The position numbers and the translations under genes are program-made. The notes under the pieces are model-generated. The model did no database searches and was not told where the DNA came from. It worked only from the letters and a program-made list of their open reading frames with translations. Source: Panaeolus papilionaceus (lineage: Eukaryota > Basidiomycota > Agaricomycetes > Agaricales). From it: 64,000 nucleotides of DNA. Positions within the stretch are counted from its first letter, which is position 1. Each line of letters opens with the position of its first letter. Positions 22,868 to 33,031 of this stretch are shown here, one piece after another. Where the stretch lies: contig JADNRZ010000016.1 in NCBI GenBank assembly GCA_015501605.1, positions 806,001-870,000 of the forward strand, read 5' to 3'.

Positions 22868-24716
22868 ATGTAAGCGTATTGTTTCCTCGAAGGTCGCATA
22901 ACATGAGTCTAACATGCTCTTCTTTCCTCCCAGACTTCCTAGCCCATTTAAATAAATATTTATACGGCATGGTGCCTGCGTCAGGCGGACGCGTTTTCAT
23001 CTCTGCACACATTATTTTTCAATTTTTTTTATTTCTTTCGTTTCTCTGTTCATGTCCATCCTTTTGCTTTGAGAGCATTCTCCTCATCCTCATCACTTTA
23101 TCATGACCTATAACGACATTTCTGTCTCCTCTTGGTACCCACATTACACTATCATCAAGCCTCTCTCCTTAACACCTCAGGGGTTAACTGTATCAATCAT
23201 TTCGTCAGAAAGCATACGTAGTAGATCTACATGTAACAACCCATCGGATGGAGACCCAAACGCATAACGCGTCGCAGTAGCATTTCTCTAATATTATTTG
23301 ATCTGGTTATCAAAATTTATCTTGAAAAACACGTCTGGCTTGCTTGAACCTGCGTATCATTCGAAGAGATTGAGCGTAGTAACTACGTTTTGAGGGAATC
23401 CACTGGGTGAATTAGGTGGACATGGAAAGATGGACTCTTCTTTGACTTGTTGATAGAGAATGTAAGCCAAATAAGACTTGATTCCCAAAGCTCAAAGGGA
23501 GTTCAAAATTCAATCAGCATTCACGATGTGTCATTGTGTGCTGAATAGGACAATGGTGGACATGTGATCGCGATGAACAATGACAATGTTGCCAAACATG
23601 ACCAAGCAACTTCTCATCGAGTTCTCGCCGCACATCGTCGAATAACTTCAACTGGATTTGGCATGGGCAATATTGTTGTATCTACTAGAGAGCTAGCCCA
23701 GAAAATAATCCTAAGTATATCTATTACGCTTTTTCAGTTATACCCTTCGCTGTATTGCCCACTCAAAAGTAACGCCCTTGGAGTAACAACACTTGGTCAT
23801 CAGACTCGAACTGAGGAAATTTGGAGGAAATCGAGGGTAAATGACGATCTCCGAAACTTAACGAGACTCTTGGGTCTTGATGCTGAACATTTTAAGGGCT
23901 ATTGTTCTCCAGCTCCCAAGCAGAAAGAAGTCGGAAACGGTTCGATTGCTTCTGGGACTCGAATCCCCATCTGAGAATACCACTGAACGGTAGTCTCTCA
24001 AGTATAGCACCACTGCACTTCCAACCCTGCGAGTGGCGATTAACTTCACCACTCTGGCTATCTTCTGATAACTTGGGGGTAGATTAAGGGCTCCTATGCG
24101 CTTGTTCTGCTGAAAGTTTTTCCTGACCTCAGTCTTAATGCACACCCAACATATAGCAACTTGAAAGCGTCCCTACTCACAGTTCTGTCATTTCTAGAGA
24201 AAGGCCTACGCAAAAAAGATACTAAAGATACGCCTGACGGTTTACCTGGATTAAAAGGAAGAAGAACTGAAATAGAAGTAAATATAGAAATTGAGAGGAA
24301 TGAGGCGAACAACCCAGTGGGGGGGTCACAGGTGCCATTACCTGTATCGGACGTCGCGGTGCCACTATGCGTTGAACGCCAACACCGGGTCTCTGGGTCT
24401 TCTCCTGGCCCGCTAGAGTCTGGTTCAGGGCCTTGCCAGTCATAACAAAAAACATGACTTGATGCAGCGCTTACTTCAATTCGATGCGACACGCTGATAC
24501 ACTGAGCGCCAAGTTGCGACTTCAGCAAATCATGAGTGTTTGGAACAAATGTCTTCGCAGTTCGGAAAGCAGCCTCAAAAAAAGTTTCAGAAAGATCAAC
24601 AAAAAGTATGATACGAACCACATTATTTCTCGTACAAGTACATTCGATTGTTCTGGCTTTGTACAGGTAGAGCAAAATATAATGTATGATATACATCAAA
24701 ACTTCAAGTAACTTTA
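22868..24716. other. Intergenic, 1.85 kb within the mating locus
   Basis: The first part is the pheromone 2 3' UTR, which matches that of pheromone 3 around the T-rich stretch near 23020. An ACAATG cluster at 23532-23588 has no clear gene next to it. Open frames on both strands at 23.6-24.7 kb show no domain. Confidence 0.5.
23532..23588. promoter_or_regulatory. Orphan ACAATG cluster
   Basis: Four hexamers (CATTGT 23532; ACAATG 23550, 23577, 23583) occur in 57 bp. No recognised gene starts beside it. It may be a relic promoter or serve an unseen gene. Confidence 0.4.
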
Positions 24717-26458
24717 CTAGACAACTTCAACGTCGCCATCACAAGGTGATTCAGGAACCTGGAATCTCAAGTTATGGGAGCGCGAAAGCGGGATATCTTG
24801 ATCAGTATTTTTGAAGGTATTCACCGCTATGGCTGGAGTAGGGTTCCGAAAAGCAATTGGCGCTCGTGCTCCAAGCTCCTGGGTTGCGATCAACCTGCTC
24901 GTAGCAATCTGATTCTCGCGATAGATTCCAAATTTCGTATTTCGAAATACGCGACAGGCCATGATGTTCATTACAGCAACGTTTGGTGGTGAAAACATTG
25001 CCCTATAGCTCGGAGGTACGTCCGGGATGTAGAGGGTAATTACAGATGTGAGCGTGATAAAAACGGTAGTGGTCCTGTCATAGGCAATGCGAACTATGTG
25101 TTATATATCTTAGAGGACAGAAACGAGACTCACAAATAATAGACTTGACCATCTTGAAGCAACGCCTTTGAGAAAGCGGGTAAATAGTCACCGAACAACA
25201 GCGCCTTGAGGCCTGTCCGAAGGTTGTAATCAATGTGGGTGTTCCCCATTAGCCTTCGTGTAATGGCTGAGAAAACAAGTGTGTCGAACACTAGAGGCGC
25301 AAGTGCCGCAGAAGCCACGTAGTTGTCTATTTTTGAGACGATGCAATACCGAGTTGGCCCAATGTTCAGACCTGCCATTCCAATTAGCGGCGTCAGCGAA
25401 GCGGCAAGGACTATTGTCCAGATGGAGGTAAAGAAGCCGACAATGATTGGATTGCGATCATAAATACAGTGATCCACCGGTCCTTGGCACACCACCACTC
25501 CTTGGCACAAGTCTCATATCTCGACAATTGCTGCCTCGATAACTCTGAAAATTTGCAAGAATATACCTTAGCGCTCCGAAAGTATGCTCTCAAAATTATG
25601 AGCTGGTGGGTCAACTAGAAGGGGATGAATATTCGTTGTTTCAAGGAATGGGTTTTGTGTCATTTTTGATTAACTGCAGCATAACTGGACCCCCAGAAAA
25701 AAGTTTATTCTTTTTTTTTCAGAATCTCATATAAATAATTTAAATCTATACCTATGCAAGAAATCAAAGCAAACGAGCAAAATTTGGGTGTGCAGTGTGT
25801 CAATTACAATTGGCTGTGCCAAGGACCGGTGGATCACTGTAGCTCTCACACGCAGGAAGAAAAGAAAAGATGTTGACGGTAGAGCCATTGCGAAGGTGAT
25901 GCTCAGTATTTTTTGGAATCGCCCACAGTTTAACGTGATAGAAGCAGCTGTCAATGCCAAACCAATTAATATATCAATTTGAGCATATAAACGCACAGGG
26001 ATGCTGAACTGACTGTCGAAGATTGCCGTAGCAAGTACGTACTGCAAACATGCCAATCTATTGTGCCAATTCTGTCAAAATTGCGTTTGCGGTCAAAAGA
26101 TTGATTACATACCGTGAAAAGAAGTAGGCATTTGTTGGTAGTCGCACATTGAACTTCGTGAGTAGCTTGTAATCGTCGCGGAGATTATGCAGCATCTCCC
26201 AAATCAATACCTTCACATTGGAACCTGTGGTCAGCAGCATGGTCGCTCCTGGTGTTAGCATAAACATACCGCGCACGTGCCAACGGCAATATAGTGAGAG
26301 ATAGAGGCCTGGTACGCAACACCTTCAGGTAAGAAGGCCATCGGCGTTAGAGGATTTGGTACCGCGATCGCGTTGACATCCATCGTGGTGAACAAGACTT
26401 GACCGACAGGCTGCAGGAAAGAAGGCGTGGAGAAAAGCTCTCTACCAGAACCTGTCAT
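24717..26458 (-). pseudogene. Multi-pass integral membrane protein gene interrupted by a TIR element
   Basis: Exons are 26458-26270, 26210-26113, 26057-26014, 25947-25134 and 25074-24717. Leaving out 25467-25841 (the element plus one TA copy), they sum to 376 codons in phase. Blocks such as DVNAIAVPNPLTPMAFLP, LIWEMLHNLRDDYKLLTK, GLNIGPTRYCIV, LLFGDYLPAFSKALLQDGQ and NIMACRVFRNTKFG look like a hydrophobic family that I know, from memory, as common and multi-copy in Agaricomycetes; its function is unknown. Several TM segments alternate with short loops, and an acidic Pro/Ser tail ends the protein. The gene is not STE3-like. The element places stop codons after RVRA, so as it stands the gene is broken unless splicing removes the insert. 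Apart from the insert I see no decay, so the insertion looks recent. Confidence 0.75.
25467..25839. mobile_element. MITE-like element with 24-bp TIRs and TA target duplication
   Basis: The 24 bp at 25467-25490 (start CAGTGATCCACC) are the exact reverse complement of 25816-25839. TA dinucleotides flank both sides (25465-25466 and 25840-25841). Length is 373 bp, with no open frame for a transposase, so the element is non-autonomous. TA duplication and short TIRs fit the Tc1/mariner superfamily (established knowledge). Inside the left end, the string TCCTTGGCAC is repeated at 25499. Taking out the element with one TA joins RVRA directly to IYDRNP in the host gene. Confidence 0.85.
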
Positions 26459-28461
26459 TTAATATATACCTGTGTCCACTCCGTCTGTCCCTATCCAGGT
26501 TGTATACAGATGCCCATGTTTGGCCTTCGGTCCATGACAGATACTTATGAGGCTGTTCTCCTCCGAAGCCAACGGTAAACAACTGAATGGTGAAGCACTC
26601 ATGTTAGGTACTTAACAGCAAGCACTCAGACAAAAAAAAAAAAGTGACATTGCCCGATCTGTAAAAGGCAGTGGTGATTCCCAATCGTTAATAAGAACAA
26701 CAGCAGAAAGGGCGCTTTTAAGAGGGACGGCGGAAGGGGTGTGATGGAGGATTTGAATCAGTAACGTCGACTTCTGTCTCAAACTTCAAACGTTGGCATA
26801 TAGCTAATATCAGGGCACAGGTAATGACAGTGCATGTTGCAGAGTAGGTGCTGAAGTGCAGTTAAAGCTGCAATGTCGTACCGTGCCTCGCAGACTGCAG
26901 TGGCCTGTTGCAAGCCAGATTCACTGCCAGCAGCAAGATAAGGACAGCCGCTCAGCGGATGAAGTACATTGTAAGAATAGTCTATATGTATGATATATGT
27001 ATGTCTTGCTATGCTCTGTTTTATACTGCGTACGACCACAATAAACCGGGATTTAACCAGCTGCTCGATGCGCTGTCACATGTCAAGTGCTTTCAGTAAT
27101 TGCATAGAGACTCTCTCACACTAGCTATTCGACGGGAAGCAGATAACTATCAAGCGTTAGATTCCCTCCACTCCAAAAATTCCAAGTTTCTCTGGGAGGA
27201 GATGCTTACGCAAGGCGTTTGTTGACCTAACAAGTCGGCGTTGTTCAGGTAAGTGGGAGAGAGCACTCGGTACGAAATGTATCGGCTGTGTATTGCTTGC
27301 CAGGGCTTTTCGTTTCGAGCTTTATTAAACATCCTGTGTATTTAATGTGAAGCTTCAAGGTGCCTCATCCGTGTCACCTTGAATCACACCTCCTTGGGAC
27401 GATCATCGACGATACGCTTCTCTCGGCGTTCTGCAAGTGACTTTTGGGTCTTTTTCACCTACATTGATAAGCATATTGAGGCTTCCAGTTAAACCATCAG
27501 CAGGTGGGTTATTTAAATTGGTAGATCAATGCATCTCCATGTTTTGCGACTGAAGCATGTCATATACGTACCTTATTTAGTTGCCGGATTTCTGCAACAA
27601 CACACAAAATCTTGAGCAGGTATGTCTTTCTGTTTGATTCTCATCATCCCCGAGTTGCCTTTGACTCCTGGAAGATGCGTAGTGACGAGATCGAGTACAT
27701 GTGTTTACTCGTGCCTGCATCCGGGATTCCGTCCTGCTTTAACTGTTTCATTGCGGGCGCCTGAGGAGGTGCTCAATTCAATGCACGGCGCAATTCTAAA
27801 TTAACCCATCATGTTGACCTGGTACCGTAAAATCTCTTGGTAGAAATAAATAACACAAATTTTTTCCATGAAGCACTTGGATATTATGGAACTCTTGTGG
27901 AATATATGTTCGAGAACCGACATCGCCTCCTCCTTCCCTGCAATTCCGTCGCAGGCGCTGACCGTGTGATAACAATGATACCTATTTTGGTCTGGAACCC
28001 CCGATGGAGGATGACGCGGCTGGGCAGATTCTGGATGTTCCACGAACTTGTGTTAAAACCTCTTTTTTGAAAGTATTCCGGATATATATGCATATAATAA
28101 GTGGCTTCAAGTCACATTTATCTTCCATAGAATGCTGGAACTTTGTCTTTTCGTTTCGAACGCCGGATCTCATCTGGGGGCTTATCTCGCCGGGGAGGGA
28201 ACAATGGAGTCAAAGTCTGCAAAGCAACAATTCAAGTTATCCCGGCCACCAAGCCAGTTCACAGCGATTCAGCTGAGAATTCTCGACTCCATTGAATTAA
28301 TCCCAACTGGGAAGACACGAAATATATATAAGAGGCGAGTGGCGCACAATAAGCTCTTGAAATTCACCTCGTTCGAATTCCTGCCTCCATCACACTTGCG
28401 AAACCTCACTCTTGTGAAAGCTCAACTATTCACTTTAAACACCTCATTACCAAGCACCACC
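26459..28461. other. Intergenic, 2 kb within the mating locus
   Basis: AT-rich with only short unsupported frames. The last 260 bp hold the pheromone 3 promoter. Confidence 0.5.
28201..28207 (+). promoter_or_regulatory. Single ACAATGG upstream of pheromone 3
   Basis: One HMG-type heptamer lies 261 bp before the ATG; a TATATAAG string follows near 28325. Confidence 0.4.
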
Positions 28462-28719
28462 ATGCAAATCATACAGCGAGAGTCAAATCCGCCCTCCTCC
28501 CCGTCACTGACGAGTCCCTCGTCTGACATTTTCTTCAGTGTCGACAACTTCGACGCAGAGTTCGACGCGGTGCTATTCTCCGTCGACGCGCCTTCATTAT
28601 CAGCATCCGGCTGCTCACCATCACCGACTCCCAGGTCTGAACCCTATTTTGAGGCCACCCCAGTGGACGAGGAGCAATACAGGGGACCACTGATTTCAAC
28701 ATTCTGCGTTATTGCATAA
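28462..28719 (+). CDS. Farnesylated pheromone precursor 3 (CVIA)
   Basis: A single-exon 85-aa precursor starts MQIIQRES and ends STFCVIA. The ATG at 28462 is preferred to the in-frame open stretch upstream (from 28132) because the latter runs through the TATA-like region. The processing pair is Glu-Gln (DEEQYRGPLISTFC) in place of the usual Glu-Arg, giving a predicted mature peptide of about ten residues. The segment DIFFSVDNFDAEFDAVLFSV is nearly the same as in precursor 2, and the two 3' UTRs also match, so these are duplicated genes whose mature ends have diverged. The CaaX box predicts farnesylation. Confidence 0.93.
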   Translation: MQIIQRESNPPSSPSLTSPSSDIFFSVDNFDAEFDAVLFSVDAPSLSASGCSPSPTPRSEPYFEATPVDEEQYRGPLISTFCVIA

Positions 28720-29664
28720 AGTGACCAGTAAGCAACCTTGGCTTATATACAATTTTGGCGACGTTTCTAAAGCAGCCCTCTAGTCCCTTTATTTATTTTG
28801 GCACCGTGTCCGCATAAGGCGGGCCCATTTACTGTTTATATTGCATCTTCATACCTTTTCATTTTTTTTATTCCTTTCGTTTCTCCCCAAGTGTCTTCAT
28901 GAAAGTGTCGTCGCTTGCTTTGGCAGCATGTTACCCATACAGACTCTCATTGGTCCCCTTTTACCTTTTCCTCTCATGGATCTATATACCCAGCCGTCCT
29001 CACAATTCCTCACAATTTCTGCTGGCCAGTCGACCAGGAAATACTCATTCCAATGGATTGATAGTCATGAACAGTTTATGTACTTGTGGTATCTCAACGG
29101 AAGAATACCCAATTTAGCACTTGCATGTTCCAAGCAGCTTCCATACTGTTGTTGTTGTTGTATGCAAGGTCTTCTGTCTTGTCTTTTTCAAACCAAGCGT
29201 TTGTGGACCTCTAGAAGCACTCGTCAGGAGTCAGGATTTATTTATCATAGGATATATAGGTATTCTAATCAATGTATTCTGTCCATAGCGATATACATAG
29301 TATAAAGACAATATAAATTATTTCTCCATCCTTCATGAATTCACAATGCAAATTATACCCTGGTGGATGACACGCATTTTCTTCGTATCATCGAGACAAC
29401 ATGATTGCAAGGATTAGAACCTCGGACTTTGAACAAGTCCACCTGGATGGTGTACAAACACAAACAGATTCGAACTGAGTTCACACTATATGCGGTGTTT
29501 TGTGATCCTAACAGTGAGAGGTTTTGCAACCCTGTCCTCCATTGTCCTATACGTCACCGATCCACCATTGTCCCTTGCCATAAGCCATCATGCGATAAGC
29601 ATAATACTTGGAGCTGGCGACCATTGTTCTGATGCTGGGTTTTCATTTAAACTTAGGTCTCTGA
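28720..29664. other. Intergenic within the mating locus
   Basis: This holds the pheromone 3 3' UTR, then low-complexity sequence and a GTT/TTG run near 29145. Its right end carries the ACAATG cluster of the next gene. Confidence 0.5.
29540..29627. promoter_or_regulatory. ACAATG cluster upstream of the one-TM gene
   Basis: Three CATTGT hexamers at 29540, 29566 and 29622 end 38 bp before the ATG at 29665. They match the code seen at the receptor and pheromone promoters. Confidence 0.5.
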
Positions 29665-30279
29665 ATGCATCCAAAGTTATTTGTTTCTCCCATTGCTCAA
29701 CAAGTTGCTACGCCAATGCCTTCTACTTCCCAGTACCCCCTGACTCTTCCTATGATGGGTAAGCTCGCTCGATTTCATCATTCGACGAGGCTGACTTGTT
29801 TTCCAACGAAAGTTGTGTCTCTCATTTTGCAGGTGGTGTTTTCGAATGCCAGTCCAGTACCCTCTCTCGTCAACCTGTCACCAGAAACTGATCAGGTATG
29901 TTCTTAGAGTGAATGGCACTGTATAAGATATTCAAATATTGTACTTATATTACAGATCGCGACACCTACAGCTCAGTACAATCTCTTTCGACGAGATATT
30001 CCGTCGACTGGCGATCTCGCACCCAGCTTCAGCCAACAATTGCAACCTTGGGACATCTCATGGCGCAACTGGCTACCCTACGTCATCCAGCTGCTCATCA
30101 TCCTCGCCATCCTCGCCTGCGGCAAATGGGCAGAAACACGCATTCGAGCCATACAATCTGGATCTCGAGCACTACCCATCCCCAAGCTCCCTTCCTTTCC
30201 CCGTTTCAAAGTTTCTCAAGAGACGCTACTGCAAAGGATTCGTCGACCTAGCTGGTCGGCATTCTCGAGCTCCCGATAG
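29665..30279 (+). CDS. Small one-TM protein inside the mating locus, unknown
   Basis: Two exons (29665-29895, 29956-30279) give 184 aa. The intron has good GT and AG ends and joins ETDQ to IATPTAQ in phase. Most of the protein is polar and Pro/Ser-rich. One TM helix, NWLPYVIQLLIILAILACG, is followed by a basic tail rich in Arg, Pro and Ser (GSRALPIPKLPSFPRFK onward), so the tail is predicted to face the cytosol. There is no CaaX box and it is not receptor-like. I do not recognise a family. A second, phase-1 intron within exon 1 is possible but would bring an early stop. The ACAATG cluster just upstream hints at pheromone-responsive control. Confidence 0.45.
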
Positions 30280-30765
30280 AGCTGAGAGTCGTATGATATG
30301 TCAGATATGATGGTACTTATATTTTTATCGTTATTTAATAAGTAAAGTATGCTCTATATGTATTATGTGTACCTTGAACGTGGAGTAAAATATTTCTTGA
30401 ACTTGAAAACGCGAAGTCAGCGTCGAAGCTGAGCTTAGAGTTTCTCAAGATTTGACTCTGTTGTGCTCGACGCTCGTCAAAGTTCTTAGTGAACAGACCT
30501 GAGATTTGCGCATGGAGTCTGCAGCTATTTTCAGCGACTTAAGTCAATTGAAATATATTCAATCTTTGCTGGGTATTAGAATTACACGGTATTTGCGTCA
30601 TAAGAATGAAGGTATGTTGTATCGTAGGTAAACATGATCTAGAACGAAATGAGTGGGGCGTAGTAGTAATGAATTTAGTGCCTAGCACTATGAGAGAAAA
30701 AAGAAGGGAGGACGAAAGGTAGTAATAATTTAATCAAGAACAAGCCGTCCATGAGCGTGTTGAAA
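30280..30765. other. Intergenic between convergent genes
   Basis: AT-rich 3' region; no feature supported. Confidence 0.5.
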
Positions 30766-32249
30766 TCAGAGTGTAAACCGTGACGATCGATTCGAGTAAG
30801 GTGATTCAGGCAAATGTACCCAGTGATTCGTGTTACCAGTACTCGTAGGCGATCCGTACACCGTCTCGGTAACGTCACTCGAAGCGAGCGAGCTACGAGA
30901 TGCTGAAGAGTGTATCGATGCGGATTTTGTGGGCGATGTTGAGGGCTTCTGAGGGGCGTAGACGGGAAGTGTGCTCGAAGTGTCTTTAGAGCCGAGGGCG
31001 AATCCTTTGAGTCTTCAAACAAAGTCAGCAAAAATAATAAAACAGACGTAGGGAGAGATATGCTTACCGCATAGCGGGCTTCTTTGCAGGCGGTGTCGGT
31101 TTGAATCCGAATCGTTTGGCGACGGCCCAGAACGCGGCGCGATAACTTTTGCGAGCTTCATCAGCGAAGCCGAAGAATGCAAAGAAGATGAGGGCAGTGG
31201 CGATGGTGGACCAGCGCGTGAATTCGAATGTCGTCGAGACGATAGAGCTGGAGCGCCAAAGGGCAGCCGGGAACTTGTCCACGATATACCAGTCAAAATG
31301 GATATCTGACCAGCTCGTCCATGGGTATATAGGTTTGGAAGAGATGTTGAGGTAGAGACCGTAACTCGAGACTGGGATAGCAAAGAAGATTTCCACAGTT
31401 GCGAGAGCCATGAGGCGAAAGTAGCGGTTTACAGTGAGAGATGCATTTCTAGAGAGGAACTGGGCAAACTGAGCGCGGCGAATCATGAAAGCTCTGAGGG
31501 TGAGGACTAGATGGAGTCAGCACACTGTAGGTAACATGATGTATATGGGAAACTCACTGCAATAAACGGCAGAAATTAAACTGATAATGTTAGGCCATAA
31601 GAAAGACAGAGGATAGGCAGCTGGTGTGTTAACAGTGGTGGGATAGCAGCCAATTTGCTCGAATATGTCATATCGGTGGCCTTGAACGATGAATTCTAAA
31701 AGTGGGTCTTAGAGGAGATCCGAAGTACAACGAAAATGACGCACGAAGAGGCATTTGCAAGAAAGGAATTCCAAGCCCGATGGCCAGATCGATTACGACG
31801 GCCCGTCTTTTCTGATTATGGGTTCGAATCAAGATGGATAGGAAATAATAAATCGAGGCATACCTCGGTGTGTCCTAAACTGACTGATTGGCATGTCGCG
31901 ATCTTGTACAGTCTTCTATTGATGCAGAGAGATGCAGCTGGAATAGCGACACCAATCGCAACCTGAAGTCGCGTAGCTAATGGAAAAAATGTGCGTCAGA
32001 AATGGAAGAATCCGAATCAAACATTTCTTTTTATTACTCACAGATATCGCACCACAGCACAGCGCGGTCGAGGATGTTATCGCGCCATATGATTGAATTG
32101 ATGAACTGAATAAGGCAAGAAATTGCGGTCCATATCATGAAAAGACAAGTTCCAGAATTCCATGCCGTCAAGTGCCATGGTAGAGGGATGAGGACGAGGA
32201 CGAAGGCTATGAAGGCGAAGATGGGAAAGGCGGGGTAGGTAGGATCCAT
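30766..32249 (-). CDS. STE3: STE3-like pheromone receptor 2 (seven-TM GPCR)
   Basis: Six minus-strand exons (32249-32042, 31976-31864, 31811-31745, 31695-31558, 31506-31068, 31012-30766) give 403 aa. The start MDPTYPAFP is chosen over in-frame codons further upstream because those fall in the ACAATG promoter cluster. Family blocks are FVLVLIPLPWHLTAWNSG, RAVLWCDI, QFIVQGHRYDIFEQIGCYP and RYFRLMALATVEI. Seven TM segments precede a tail of only about 115 residues, much shorter than that of receptor 1. Intron positions and phases of the first four introns are the same as in receptor 1, so the two share an ancestor. It is divergent from pheromone gene 4. Confidence 0.93.
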
Positions 32250-32357
32250 GACGAGGGCAGAGAGGGCGTAGTCAGATAGCAGGTCGAAAGGAAAAATATG
32301 GGTAAGGAAGCCATTGGTCTTATGGGTGGCTTCAGTTTGGACGCAGTGAAAGGCCGA

Positions 32358-32689
32358 ACAATGGACTTTGTTGAAGGTTTGAACAATGAGCGTGACGCAC
32401 AATGGTGTGACAGAGGGCACAACTGGGAACAATGAGCGTTATACGATTACTAATATCAATTTATACATATATGTCACATAATTTTCCAGATAAGTACATA
32501 TTTGGCTTTCTTTGTACACTCCTAAGCGCGATAGCCTCCAAAACATTTGTGCTTGGCTACTTGTTCTTGTAAGTCGAGAGGTTCCAGAAGAAGAGTCAAC
32601 GACAGTCAGAGACTCCATTAGGAATAATTGAATGCTAAGCTGGCGAATCAGAGACTTTATTGGGACTTTCCATTGATTTTGCTCATTGT
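32358..32689. promoter_or_regulatory. ACAATG cluster between receptor 2 and pheromone 4
   Basis: ACAATG/CATTGT occurs at 32358, 32383, 32399, 32429 and 32684. Four copies lie within 77 bp on the receptor side and one near the pheromone TATA box. Confidence 0.6.
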
Positions 32690-32732
32690 TCCCTGGTTCC
32701 GGTTAAACCTCGGATTTTGTCTAGTGGCCAGG

Positions 32733-32740
32733 TATAAAAG
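32733..32740 (+). promoter_or_regulatory. TATA box of pheromone gene 4
   Basis: TATAAAAG lies 134 bp before the ATG at 32867. Confidence 0.6.
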
Positions 32741-32866
32741 GGCGTTGTCTTCCCTTTGAGCCCCTTAACTCGCCAGTACCCCAACCAGCAGTCTAGGCCA
32801 CCTAACAAACATTTTTGCGATCTCTACCCACACGCCCAACCACTTAAACTTTGCACAATCATCGCT

Positions 32867-33031
32867 ATGGACCAATTCACAGACATTTTCTCCACCGAGC
32901 TACTCATCGAGTTCAGTGAGGACGATAGGTCCCCACAGCAATCTTCCTCAACAATGCCAGAGTCATCAGTACCAGTAGACTCAGACAGGCCAGTCCAACA
33001 GGGCTATGGCATGTATTGCGTTATTGCATGA
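32867..33031 (+). CDS. Farnesylated pheromone precursor 4 (CVIA)
   Basis: A single-exon 54-aa precursor starts MDQFTDIF and ends MYCVIA, with the CaaX box for farnesylation. The MDxF start fixes the ATG. A charged pair, Asp-Arg, in DSDRPVQQGYGMYC sits at the usual distance before the Cys, so a mature peptide of about ten residues (from Pro to Cys) is predicted. It is more like precursor 1 in size than precursors 2 and 3. Divergent arrangement with receptor 2, sharing the ACAATG-rich region, suggests a co-regulated and co-inherited pair. Confidence 0.93.
   Translation: MDQFTDIFSTELLIEFSEDDRSPQQSSSTMPESSVPVDSDRPVQQGYGMYCVIA

Noticed and set aside
23938..24015. tRNA-like string (GATTCGAGTC on the minus strand)
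   Set aside because: A T-arm-like hairpin exists, but no matching acceptor, D-arm or anticodon arm could be folded.
24094..24699. 201-aa minus-strand frame and opposing 94-aa plus frame
   Set aside because: Neither shows a domain, signal or conserved motif; coding status cannot be supported.
25910..26020. Reading through 25948-26013 as coding
   Set aside because: A GTCAGT donor and CAG acceptor splice it out and give the family-like IFDTASITLNCGRF; read-through does not fit the family.
26908..27099. Short ORF ending CFQ as a pheromone candidate
   Set aside because: Not a CaaX box; no MDxF start or acidic leader.
29557..29582. Possible second copy of the element TIR (GATCCACC...TCC..TTGCC)
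   Set aside because: Only partly similar to the 24-bp TIR and without a matching inverted end nearby.
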